NCBI GenBank assembly: GCA_040954595.2
Contig: CM082577.2
Coordinates: 3,720,001 to 3,784,000, forward strand
DNA: 64,000 nucleotides
Direction of reading: 5' to 3'
Source: Balanoglossus misakiensis
Lineage: Eukaryota > Hemichordata
Shown here: one piece after another, positions 32,758-43,905 of the stretch
How positions within the stretch are numbered: the stretch's first letter is position 1
Layout of the letters: each line of letters begins with the position of its first letter
Made by a program: the position numbers and the translations under genes
Notes under the pieces: generated by a model
Database searches by the model: none
What the model was told of the DNA's origin: nothing
The model's input: the letters and a program-made list of their open reading frames with translations, nothing else

Positions 32758-35700
32758 GCACTACACAATACTTCAAGGGCTGTAAGTGCACGTCACATTC
32801 TCGTGCCGCGGCCATTTCGGAATTCTTCAGTCGGCGAGAGAAATTCGATGCATCCCTGGAATAAAAAAAACAGAGATATTTAACAACAAATGGTTGTTCC
32901 ATTTTAATTCAGTGGAAATTGTTGAATATTTTCCAGCGGCGGCCATGTGTTGCTGGGGCGTGGTAAAACACTCGCCCGGCGCGTGTACTATCGACTTACA
33001 ACATGGTATATATCATAACGATAAAATTAATCACAGGAGATTTAAAAAATTACTTCATATAATACTTTGACGTTGGTTTGATGTACACATCAGTGTTCTG
33101 GGTGGAAAGTCCTCCACACTGAGTGTGTGGTTCATTCTTTTTTGTTTTGACCATCCATCGCTTCATAGGCAAAACAAACTTACCGTTTGGTCATGATGTG
33201 AATTTCGTAAAAATCATTTTCAAGTTAACTACCTTTTCACTTTGCTCGACTAATTACCCTTTGGCTGTACGCGTATACCTCGCACTCGATGGTCCAAGAC
33301 CAGCTTTGATGTAATATATTATGTAATTATTAAATATAATAAAGGACTTTGGTTTTGTTTTTTTGTTTCAGTGCAGCTGTAAAAATCTAATTACCAGCTG
33401 TGTGTGGTATCCGTTTCAAAACTGGATGCATTACATCACCAGAGTATATTCGGCGGCGTGTAAATCAAAATAGGTTTTAATAAACTACATGTACGGCCTC
33501 GCATAAAATGGTGTTGCGAATTAATCCGTCTTAGCTAGTACCCTTGGCAACTGTTTTCAAGTTATGGCAAAAAAATTAAGACGATTCTGCACTTATTTCA
33601 ACTCATCGTTCAAAAGCAGACTCGCCATTCGCGTTTTCATGGTGCATGCATTCCGACGAAAACGGATTATACTTCGTGGTGAACAGAACCCAGTTGCCAA
33701 TCAAGTGAGTCAATCTTTCCGCATTCAATATCGTGCCATTGCCGTCGGCTGAAGGACATCGCGAGGAAGTGAACTGCATGACCAGGGAACACACAGAGGC
33801 TTCTGAGAAACGCATGTACTCAAAAAAGTTCGATGAATAATTTGCCTTGAAAGGGGAGAGAATCGCTTCTCAGTAGAAAACTGACAAAGGGAAAATCAGG
33901 GGTCACCAAAGTAATCTTTGGATTAGAGAACGGGTCAATATGGCATCAGAATGTACATTTATCAATCAACAGAGGAGTCTGAATTCAAAATGGCCGCTAA
34001 ACCCCTTTGTCGACGCCTTTCAAAAAGCGCGTATTTAACAATATGATACTGGGTGGTCTTTTGCTGCTCTTGAATTGGATGGGCAGATTACAGTGGCTAT
34101 TCTTTTGTACAAAATATGAAACGTTGTCCCAGAATTCTACTCTGTGTACGGCGGATTTCTATCTCTGTTGATTTACCCTGCGCAAGTCCGGTTTCAGATT
34201 GTTCGGAGGTCGGCGTCAAGGCTATGGCAAGTATCTGCCATAAAAAAGCTCTAAGTGACAGGATAGTGGTGTTTTTAAAGCATTGCGATAAGGTGTGATT
34301 GCTGTAGAAGCATTTTACGGTATCCGCTCCGTCGGGTGTGTGCGGCGATAAGGTCACTGTCGTGGCCAAGTAATGTGACTGTGTGCAATCTTGATAATTT
34401 CCTGAGGCTACTTTTCCAACCTTTAGTTCATGCAAAAACTGTCGACCCAAGTGTGGCGCGTGCACTATGTCCTAAACCAGGTATCGTGTGCAATGGATAT
34501 CCATTGTGTTGCGCATGAGCGTTACCTTGGATACGGCCACAATATTTGATATTTTATCTACATGTTACAAACATTCGACAGGAACATTTTCATGTTTTGA
34601 TGTCGATTTTGCTTCTTGTTCTTTAGCATATTAAAGAATGGATGTTTTTATGTCACAACCAGTTCTTGCCCTTGCAGACGGCATCCTGAGTTTTGTTAAT
34701 CATCACGTGTAATGTTGTTTCTATAAATTGCATCACTAAAGTTACACGCATACATTAACATTATGTGAAATCAAATATATCTTAGCTATAGGTAAACAGT
34801 GTGCGTTGTTTGAAACTGCAAATGCAGTGACTTGCGTGGCCTGAGCATAGGTCCATATGGACATAGCACACTATCGATAATTAGGCCTACGGTCTGTCTC
34901 GGAACGTTACCGAGGTTACTTGCCAATGGCACAAAACAATACACGACACAAAATTAGTGATAATTACGAGACATTTTAACCTTCGCGATATGTTGACTAC
35001 CCTCCCCACATGTCCCCCTATCTCCTTTTCCGAGGCGCTTCCAGCCATTGTGCCACACCCAAATGGCCGAATTCACGGGCTTTTAAAACAAATCTCTAAT
35101 CTCTACTGAGATAGCTTCCCCCTACAATCTAATACTTGGCGAATTTAACGCGTTGGGAAAAACAGTTCTGTGGCGATGCCACATAAAAACCGCTCACGTC
35201 TGGGTGGGTTTTTAGTTCATATTTCGCGCAGGTCACGAGTAGTTTTAAAACCCCCAGATAAGATAAAGAACGAAATATGCATATACTATCCACTAAAAAG
35301 ATAACTTAATGGCTTCCTGTATATGGGGGAGTAAAAACTCTGTGAGCGGTATAATAAACACGACATATATTTCCGGAATTTGATTTCAAGGGCTTATCGC
35401 GGAGACAGTTCACGCGTGAATACGGGAAGATGCTAGGGCCGTCGTGATCTATGCGGGGTCTATACCTTATTTTACGACGTCCATGTATGTTACCAAACAC
35501 CAGGAATTAGTGGGCTTACAGGACTAAAACCTATAGCCAGGAGCATCGTTCATTGTGACCTGCATGCGTGGCACGTAGCTAAACCTCAGTGTTTATTACG
35601 CGTGTGGATAGATCAAAGTACTTTGAGATTGGTGGACCTTTGGATATGCTTTTAAAAGATGCATGTACTATCATGACAACCTAAATATGCACAAGCTGGT

Positions 35701-38700
35701 GAATTCGTAAAATAAGTTACTAGCGTTGCTTCTTGCCTGACCGACCATAGTATTTCCGCACCTATTCTCATGAGTACTTTAAAGCCAGACCCAATGTCGG
35801 TCTTGCACCCGAAAAAGACCATATTAAAAGGCATATTGGCATTATACTGTAGAGATTTAGTATTTCATCGCTTATAAATTGCAGACTCGGGCAGATTGAG
35901 GTACTCGGTTCCACTCTCTCTTCCACCTCGAGTGGTCTACATGAAGCTAACAGTCGTCGGTGGACTCATTCCGACGGTATAAGGTATGGGGTTAACCCTT
36001 TATAGATTACTTAATCGTTCACCAGTGAAGCAATCCTCTAAAAAGGGGTATCTTCCGATTTGAACGTGCGATCGGGTGTCCTTAAGCGTAGCCTCGGCTG
36101 TTTGAAGTTACGTGTACAGTCATTATTTCCGATCATTACACGGCAAGGGCGGCAATTTCGCGCTTTGCACGCCTCTGCTAATCGCGGCTCGAGTGAAACC
36201 GAACCCTCATTGCAGCGCGCCGCTCGACACCAGAAAACGGGCTTAATTGCCAGATGATCCGCTCTTATGTACAGCTAACCTTTTCCTATTAAACACGCGA
36301 TGTGGCTCGGTCGGCTTCGCTCCTGACACACGATGCGAGTTAATAACGTCCACGCCAGCTATTCGATTTCCCCAATAGCCGACCTAATTCCGACCCAGCG
36401 CCCATCAGGCCAGGCTTCGTTCTGTTTAACGGATAAAGTTGTGAGCCGAGAGAGTTTGGTGGTGTCATTCAAGTGTTGAAAAGGCCAGAGGACACACACA
36501 GTCACGTACGAGCAGGGGCTGGGGTGAAGTGGTAGCAAAGCGCACGTGTCCACAACCATCCCAAAAAGCTGACTCAGAGTGAGATAGATAGTTTATTTCA
36601 ACAGAAAGATGCATTTGACATGACTGGTGCGGACTAGGGAAGTAGTTCTGGTGGAACTAGTCAGTTTGGCTAAGTGAACAAAGTATACTTCGAGTTAAGT
36701 TTGGTTTGTTCGCTCTTTCGTTTGAAATTCACGCGAGGTATTTAGTGATCTCGTGCCTCCTTCAGAATGGTATAACCTGGTTGGCCTTGGTGATGGGGAA
36801 TCCTAGAACGCAAGGTGGTGTCGATGCGACGCTGCACCACGATGGGGGATCCTTTAAAAAACAACAACAGACGTTTAACTTGTGATCGCCATTAATATGC
36901 TGGCGATGGCAAGTATACCCGGAAAGCAGAAAGGAGTCTCGCAACTGTCAGGACGAAGTGAGTTGTGTCACACATGTGGGGAAAACCCGAACCGACGTTG
37001 ATTGAATCTCGCGACGGTATTGATGAGTGACCCTCGCATGTGGGTAAAACTTAAGTCATCACTTGTGCATGTGGTACACACGTTATGGTACTCTTTTACG
37101 AGTGACAATCACCCACAAAGGAAATCTCGACAGACCCCGAGAAAATGTTATTGATGCAGGCAGGGTGTGTGCTCTGACATATGGTTGGAAGTGAGACAGT
37201 CTTGCTACAAATAGCATGTCCGATTCTCCCCGCATCAAATGCATTGATCGGATGAGGGAAAAAAAATCTAAAATATAAACGCTATCCGATACTTCATATT
37301 ACACAAAAGGAATGGTTTTCATCGATGTCAGGTGTTTTTAACTCCCGATATTATCCCAATACACATATTATTAGCCAATATAATACACTGTTCATTGTAC
37401 GTAGTACACAACATGCTGGTTCATTTTTTACCAACGCCCATTTAGTCGTACACAGGTATGGTTATGTATATTTTATTATCGCTGTATGTCGCCATCAGTA
37501 TTGATGACCCCGTGACCCGACCTATATTGTGTTTATTATATCGAGAATACTATTAATGCGGAATGACATGTGACGTGTCTGAATAGACGAGCCAAGCCAG
37601 TGAGAACGACAGTGCAGGAAAATGTATTTGATAATTCGGTTAGGTGTACACAGCACGATGAGATGTGAGGGTAGACAGTTAATTGATTCTGTCAACAAAT
37701 ATTATTTATTGTTTGCATATCGAACCATTTAAAAATGATTGGCGCCATTCAGCCGAATGATATTTTTTTCCTCCGTAAGGGTATTTTCGTTGCAACGGTT
37801 TGAAATCGCTTTAAAATCGTGCATTGCAGACATGCTGGCTGTCTGTTATTCTGAGAGCGTAATTAAAAGCGGTCTCGTGACCGTATGGTCAGTAGATCTT
37901 TGGCATTCGTCGGAAATAGCATCAACAAAATGATGTCAGCAGTTGCAGCCGATTCGTGGACGGAATGAATCAGCGATGGCAAGGCTATATCAATTAATGG
38001 CGTCGATACTTAAAATTCATGTGGATGGAAATGTTGACAAACACCATGCATATGTTTGAATAGTATATATTGTGGGCGATGTGCGATCAGGCATCATTGG
38101 AAACCGCAAGCGGTCATTATTGTCATGCTGAACAGACGAACGGTTTCTTCGTATATATAAATATCCCTTGGTCATGTCAGGGTTTAATGATGATGTTTAA
38201 CCCGCGGTTTATTGTGTTGTTGCCCGAGAGAGAATCGTTTTTTTATTTTCTGTTCGATTCTGAGAAAGGGCTAGACGCTTTGAATTCTTGGGATTCGCGT
38301 TACTAAGTAGCTGCGTGATTGTGATCGAATTCTCGCATCCCAAAGCCACTCTGTGAGTTTTCCAAATAATACTCGCGTTTTCCGTCGGGGTTGGCCAGCT
38401 CGATTCTATTTCCGAGTTATCGATTCCAACGGAGCGTTTTAGGCAATATTTTAACTCGCGGTCGATATTAGCGATGATATTTGACGCTGGGACGCCACAG
38501 ACACGAAGCCCCTCGTTGAGGAGAATTAGTGGATTCAATTGACATTATTCATATAACTGCAATCTTCCTATAATTGCCTTATCAACCCCCGCATCTCGAT
38601 TTCAAACACTAATCGTTAAAACCGTTGTACACCAACGTGACGTTCTGATAAATTATATTTCATTATTTCCACTGATTATTCCGATGATTAGAGAAAGAAA

Positions 38701-38836
38701 ACGTCCTTTGATTTGTCACATTTTTTTTACCGGGAATGGACTTATCCCCCCGGGCCTCCCCTTTTATTATCAGAATAAGACATCTTCGAGTTCTTACGTT
38801 TTCCAAGAAGGGCCATTGTTCTGACTCAATGGGCAA
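32758..38836. other. Non-coding region right of the satellite
   Basis: No exon of a known family is recognised on either strand. Open frames are short. A 16-bp perfect palindrome lies at 34491-34506. One short block (33981-33997) is shared with the dispersed element at 39757. Confidence 0.5.
34491..34506. repeat. 16-bp perfect palindrome
   Basis: CAATGGATATCCATTG is its own reverse complement. It could be a dimeric protein-binding site; function is not known. Confidence 0.9.
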
Positions 38837-38922
38837 TTCTCGCTACCTTAAACAGGTTTCTGCTACCTAGGTGAGTGATAAAAATCGCATATGGGCGACA
38901 CAATTTCAAGATGGCGGATTTC
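38837..38922 (+). repeat. Dispersed repeat, copy B
   Basis: It matches 2883-2970 in the same orientation: ATTCTC, GCTACCTTA, AGGTTT, GCTACCTAGGTGAGTGATAA, CGACACAATTTCAAGATGGC and GATTT. The shared AAGATGGCGG resembles the published YY1 binding consensus. The match stops after GATTT on the right. Confidence 0.88.
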
Positions 38923-41900
38923 AGATATGCTTATAACATATGGAATTCCGAAGCAGAAAAAATGCCCTGTGTTGCCACAACGCCACGAGAAGAAGATAAC
39001 ATTCGGTATTTTGGGCTCTAAGTGAATTTTCAAAGTTTTCACTTAAAGCTCGGCAGCTCAACTACCCTTCGAGGAAAACAAGTACATGTATATAGACGGG
39101 ATAGGATTTCAGTACTGAGACCAGGTGGCCTCATCTTCTTGGCGACAGTGTAGTTCTTGCCGATGGAGATGTAATATTAGATGTAGCATATACTCGCGCT
39201 TCAAGTACACAAACGACCAATTGATACGATTTTGGCGGTCAAGTCATGCTTAAAACGACAGGACAAAACCGCTCGGATTTTACGTTTAATTGTGTCCCAT
39301 GAACACAAATTTTTTTAAAGTCCAGTGTAAGTGTTTTACTGAGCCATGTCAAATTTAAAGGGTCAAAGTAGCCCGGAGATTCCGTAGCGAACGCAACCGA
39401 ATGCAATTATGTCGGCATGGGCAATTTCAAAGACTCGGTGGATTTGTCACGCTAAATCTCAAATGCGATCAAAAGTGGACAATTCTGTCTTTAATATCAC
39501 TATATGACACATGTTTCATGGATCGCAAATCAAAGTAAAATTGTGTCCTCGCGCTTTAGGCCGCGTTTGGATTCTATTATCACAGTTCATTTCGATCGCC
39601 ACATCAAATTACAATTCATCACAAGGTACCGCATTTTCTGGTTACTTTTAAGGTAGTACACAGTTCGAAAATCAATGTCTTAATAATTTGTCATATTTTG
39701 GCGTATAGCAACTTGAAATTAGATTATTCTCTCTTAAAATTGAGAATAAAAATTAGGGGTCCCCGTGCAAGATATCGAACGAGAGAGCCAAATTGTCTAA
39801 AATTTGGAATTCAAAATGGCCGCCAATCTCATTGTTCAACTCTATGGCGAAACTAGTGATTTTTGTGTGTATGTGTGTGTGAAACAAGATGGTGAACACC
39901 ATGTTTTCTTCTCTGTTTTCGAAAAGACTTTTGACACCCTTTTTGGTGCCCTTTATTAAATGTAGAAAAGAATTGAAACGTTTGCAGACTATCATTTTTT
40001 CTGAAGATCTGTCCCCGAGGTGCATACCACTTTAAACGAAGGATAGCGGCGACGGAGAGCATATTAAATGAATCGGCACGTACAGATGAGCGCCAGCGTG
40101 TCTGTATATCACCCGTTACATTTCAAAAATCAATCGTGCAGACTCTCACTACATATTTTAACTGAAATGTCCTCGTTTTGATCCACTGAAACGCACATTT
40201 AGCAAACTGTTACATCCACGGTGTTACCGCGGGAGTAGTAACCTTGGAAACCGGTCCGCGCGGGGTTCCCGGAGTGATGAAATTTGCTGACAGGTATAAA
40301 CCAACAAACTGATTTCGAATTGAACACTGTAGCATGTGGAACGTTTTACGCCTGTATAAACGATGATTCACAGAACGCCAGGGAATGTGGTCAAATTCTG
40401 TGTCAGTTTTCAACACATAGATCATATTAATTTTTCTTGTAGAGAACTCACGTCTCAAAAGCGGCAATAAAATGTTGTCAACATTTAATAACTCAGCACT
40501 GGGTCTTAATTTTCAAATCGATATAACATTTGTTCTAATCTCCCGTGACGTTTATTAATTATGCATTTCAATCAAAGCAGTCCTTATTTGACTTTGCATT
40601 GATTCTGCATAAATCTACCTTGTTGGTTATTGTCTCTTTGTTCTTTGACCCAGAAGAAATCATGTTACCATATTCTTTGCTGTGCGGTTGAATAATCTTA
40701 ACGATTAAAAAATTTAACCGTCCTATCGCGTTTCACTTTAAGCTTAAATAAGCAGTTAAAGATTGAGCCGAGGGCGCGAATTGTGCCATATTCGGTATTC
40801 GAAACTCAAACTGATAGTTTAAGCTTTGATTGGGTATAGTGCAGTGACGAACACACACTCACACAACTCAGCTGTATTTACTCACCAACACATCGTTCGG
40901 TCTCTGATGAAATTTCAAGATCCAAGCTCTCCACCTCGCACCATCGTTATGAGACTCGAACGTTAATAGACTTGGCTATCGTCTGTTTCAATAGTGATGC
41001 CCCGAAGTACAGTCGGCCATGCCTGTTAATTATTGTGTAAGCAACTCCTCTAAATCTATATGTATTGGAAAGCTAAGATGTCACGGGATGCAGCTGTGTT
41101 TTTCTGTCACTGTTTACACTAGAGTCATCTTACAGCAACCTACACATCCACTTTTCCCGCGTTCTATAACATTACTGCAAGATTTCTGATAGAAACTCAC
41201 GTCGTGATCACAAGTGATTGATGTAAGCTTTAAAACACGACTCGCTTTCTTTTCTATAGTCTGTAGGCCGTTATTCATGTTATGACACAAACTCTAAATT
41301 CTTATTTGATACGATAAACATATACAAGACTCTCTGTAGCTCAGACATTTTGTAATGAATGAAGGTTGTAGTAGTTACTGGTGGTGTAAACTTCAACTGT
41401 AAACTATTGTAACATTTCCAAGAAGTGACTTGTTTGAACTTTTTTATTTGAGATCACGTGACCCTCATGCGCACTTAAAATGTTGATAAAATGTTCATTC
41501 TTAGGTTCTTGTCTGTTGAAAACACACATTGGTTCCCTGTCCGGTTACAATGACCGTTTTTGCAAGGTCATTTTCCTTTCATGGAAACTTACAAGAACAG
41601 TCACATTGCCCTAGCATTTTGCCTGCACGCAGTGCCACTTATATTTTGTAAATTCAACCCAATATGATGCAAAGGTATAAAATCCCCATGATAAATTGAT
41701 TGAATATCAACCAGGGACGTGAGTTGAAACTGCATAGAACGATGATTGCTGGGTTTGACTGAATGCGTGTGTTTCATTTTCAATCGATTACCAGATATAG
41801 AAACAGCTGGTTTCAGCAATACAGGGGCAGTTCACAGTGGCTGGCTCGACCCCGTGTACGCAGTTGGAAGCAGTTAGAACTGTCTGGGCAGACAAAGAAA

Positions 41901-42397
41901 TTTGCAAACAGCGCAAGATATTTCTTGGTTAATCGAATTGAAATGTACTTGGTGTTGATCTACAGGACGTGACACGACAGACTCGGCGCGCGCTGGTGTA
42001 CATGTTCAAACTCTGATGTCATCCTTAAACGCGGAAAGCGTCATCGCTTTCTAATCAATCAGACACTGGGTCATGTGCGTTTGCCTGAAATGGCACCCCA
42101 TCCCTTGAAGTTTCCCGACAGTAAAATTATAGCAATCGTGGTAGAATTTTAAAAAGAAGTTGTTGTCTTTTCACTAGACCCCGTCGTTGATTAATCAAGA
42201 ATATCGACACCGCGTTAATTTAACAGCCGCCGTTCAGACAGACCCTAAGAGAACAATTTGCTAATCATATACTGGGAGGGATCTGGCAGGTCAAAGTTGC
42301 AAACTCCAATCGAGGCAACGTAGATGATGTTTATGTCACGCAAGTCCTCGATTATGACAACAATATCACAATCAGTTTTTTCAATTCAATTAATTTC
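38923..42397. other. Non-coding region
   Basis: No exon is recognised. It contains the dispersed element at 39757-39850. Open frames are short and unlike known families. Confidence 0.5.
39757..39850 (+). repeat. Dispersed repeat family 2, plus-oriented copy
   Basis: It contains GGGGTCCCCGTGCAAGAT, then AATTCAAAATGGCCGCCAA and TTGTTCAACTCTATGG. The same blocks occur in order, reverse-complemented, at 51765-51880. The core GAATTCAAAATGGCCGC is also found exactly at 33981-33997. Confidence 0.75.
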
Positions 42398-42419
42398 GTC
42401 ACAGCTGCTGTTTTATTGT
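42398..42419 (+). promoter_or_regulatory. Paired composite motif, copy 1 (E-box plus TTTTATTG)
   Basis: GTCACAGCTG, two variable bases, then GTTTTATTGT. A second copy at 42768-42789 matches at 20 of 22 positions. CAGCTG is a bHLH E-box, and TTTTATTG resembles posterior-Hox-type sites. A regulatory role is inference. Confidence 0.4.
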
Positions 42420-42767
42420 CGCGGATTAGACGGCACCGGCGTCATTCTCATCAGTCATTCGGCTGATCATTGCAAAACTTTTACATAAATCAAGGAATTT
42501 GTCCTGCAATTAAAAAAGTGTTTCAATGCTTAAACTGTAAGTTATGTGCCCTTATGTCAACTAATTATTCATGTGGCAAATTTATCACATAATTACAAAT
42601 CTGCGGATGGCAAGACACATTAGCCTCTTATAATTGTTGAAGTAAAGTGTCAAAGTGCAGGGCATGGTTGAGCGCGCAAATTAAAGGCTGACCAGCGTCT
42701 TGTGTGCGCATGTGCCTAATTTCGTGTGTACAAACATTAAAACCAATCTAAACGTTCTGCACATTTT

Positions 42768-42789
42768 GTCACAGCTGTCGTTTTATTGT
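42768..42789 (+). promoter_or_regulatory. Paired composite motif, copy 2
   Basis: Same composite as at 42398-42419, 370 bp away and in the same orientation, differing only in the two bases after CAGCTG. An ATTC/ATCC microsatellite follows directly. Confidence 0.4.
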
Positions 42790-42790
42790 T

Positions 42791-42842
42791 GTTCATTCGT
42801 TCATTTATTCATTCATTCATTCATCCATCCATCCATCCATCC
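42791..42842 (+). repeat. (ATTC)n/(ATCC)n microsatellite
   Basis: Imperfect ATTC units grade into five ATCC units. Confidence 0.95.
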
Positions 42843-43493
42843 TTTCACCAACAAAATTAAAACCCAGCCTATCTAGACCAATTCTATTTTGATGGTCATG
42901 TCTTATGTTATACAATATTTAATAAATACAATTAGTTTCCTTTGCTTTCACGGTCTATTTTTTGTGTGATCTACGGACAACGTCACAGCGTCGAGTGGCG
43001 GGGGTATAATCCTCAATTCCCGACTGAAGTATCCGTTACAACGCTCCAAGGATTCCGACCGAGGTTTTGATCCTATCGGAAGATGATCAATCATGTATGA
43101 CACACGGTAACAGGCAGTGTCATCGCTTGATCCTAGAAAAGACGCTTTGCGATGACAATTTATGTTATGTTAGAGTCGTTTATTGGGCACACGTCCGTGC
43201 CTTGCATAACATGGCAGTTGATCAGGTTCAAATTCTGTAAAGGTTATCACTGCTCAGAGCGAAGCTTAACTGTTGGAAGTTATTATCTCTCATGCTCGTC
43301 TTTGCTGTCAGATATTGAGAGAAGTATAATCCTCTCAGTCAAAGCCACTCCATGACGGTGTGACCTTAAACTAGTGTTGTGTAATGAAAGTGGCGCCGTT
43401 CTGTTATTCTTTGTATAAACAGAATAAAGTAGAAAAGTTAAGGTCAACGCCTTTTCCATTAAAGCCTCATGAACTGCCATTTTTTTCATATTA

Positions 43494-43506
43494 CCCCCCC
43501 CCCCCC
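43494..43506 (+). repeat. Run of 13 C
   Basis: Homopolymer followed by AATAAAATAC. Similar C runs occur at 15546, 51862 and 58366, and G runs at 13907 and 45140. Confidence 0.97.
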
Positions 43507-43621
43507 AATAAAATACTTCAAATCTTCTCCATATCCTCTAAAATCCTCACCATTAAGCCATATTACTTGCATTTTGCCACAGTTTGTCATCTCTTGGCGG
43601 CGCATACCACGATGGAGGTCG

Positions 43622-43648
43622 ATTAAACGGGTGCGGCACCCGTTTAAT
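43622..43648. repeat. 27-bp palindrome with 13-bp perfect arms
   Basis: ATTAAACGGGTGC (43622-43634), a single central G, then GCACCCGTTTAAT (43636-43648), an exact inverted repeat. No TTTT or stem-loop terminator context applies in this eukaryotic setting. Confidence 0.92.
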
Positions 43649-43886
43649 ATATCACTTGTGGCAATACAGCCAAGAGAGTGGATCGAAAATTGCATGCAAA
43701 CACCTTCAACTGGTGCGGACGAAATTAACTTTAAAGTAGATGGATATGATCGCATTGTGGTCGCCAACTATCGATCAGCGAACTGACGCGCGAACAAGAT
43801 GAGTCATCATTTCAGATGTTCTTGTTATTTCAATAAGTCGATATGTGTGACATAATGAGGAAAATAATTTTTTTTAGAGACGGCAG

Positions 43887-43905
43887 CGCACTTCATCGAA
43901 GTGCG
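43887..43905. repeat. Small perfect hairpin
   Basis: CGCACTTC, loop ATC, GAAGTGCG, an 8-bp stem about 240 bp downstream of the larger palindrome. Confidence 0.8.
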
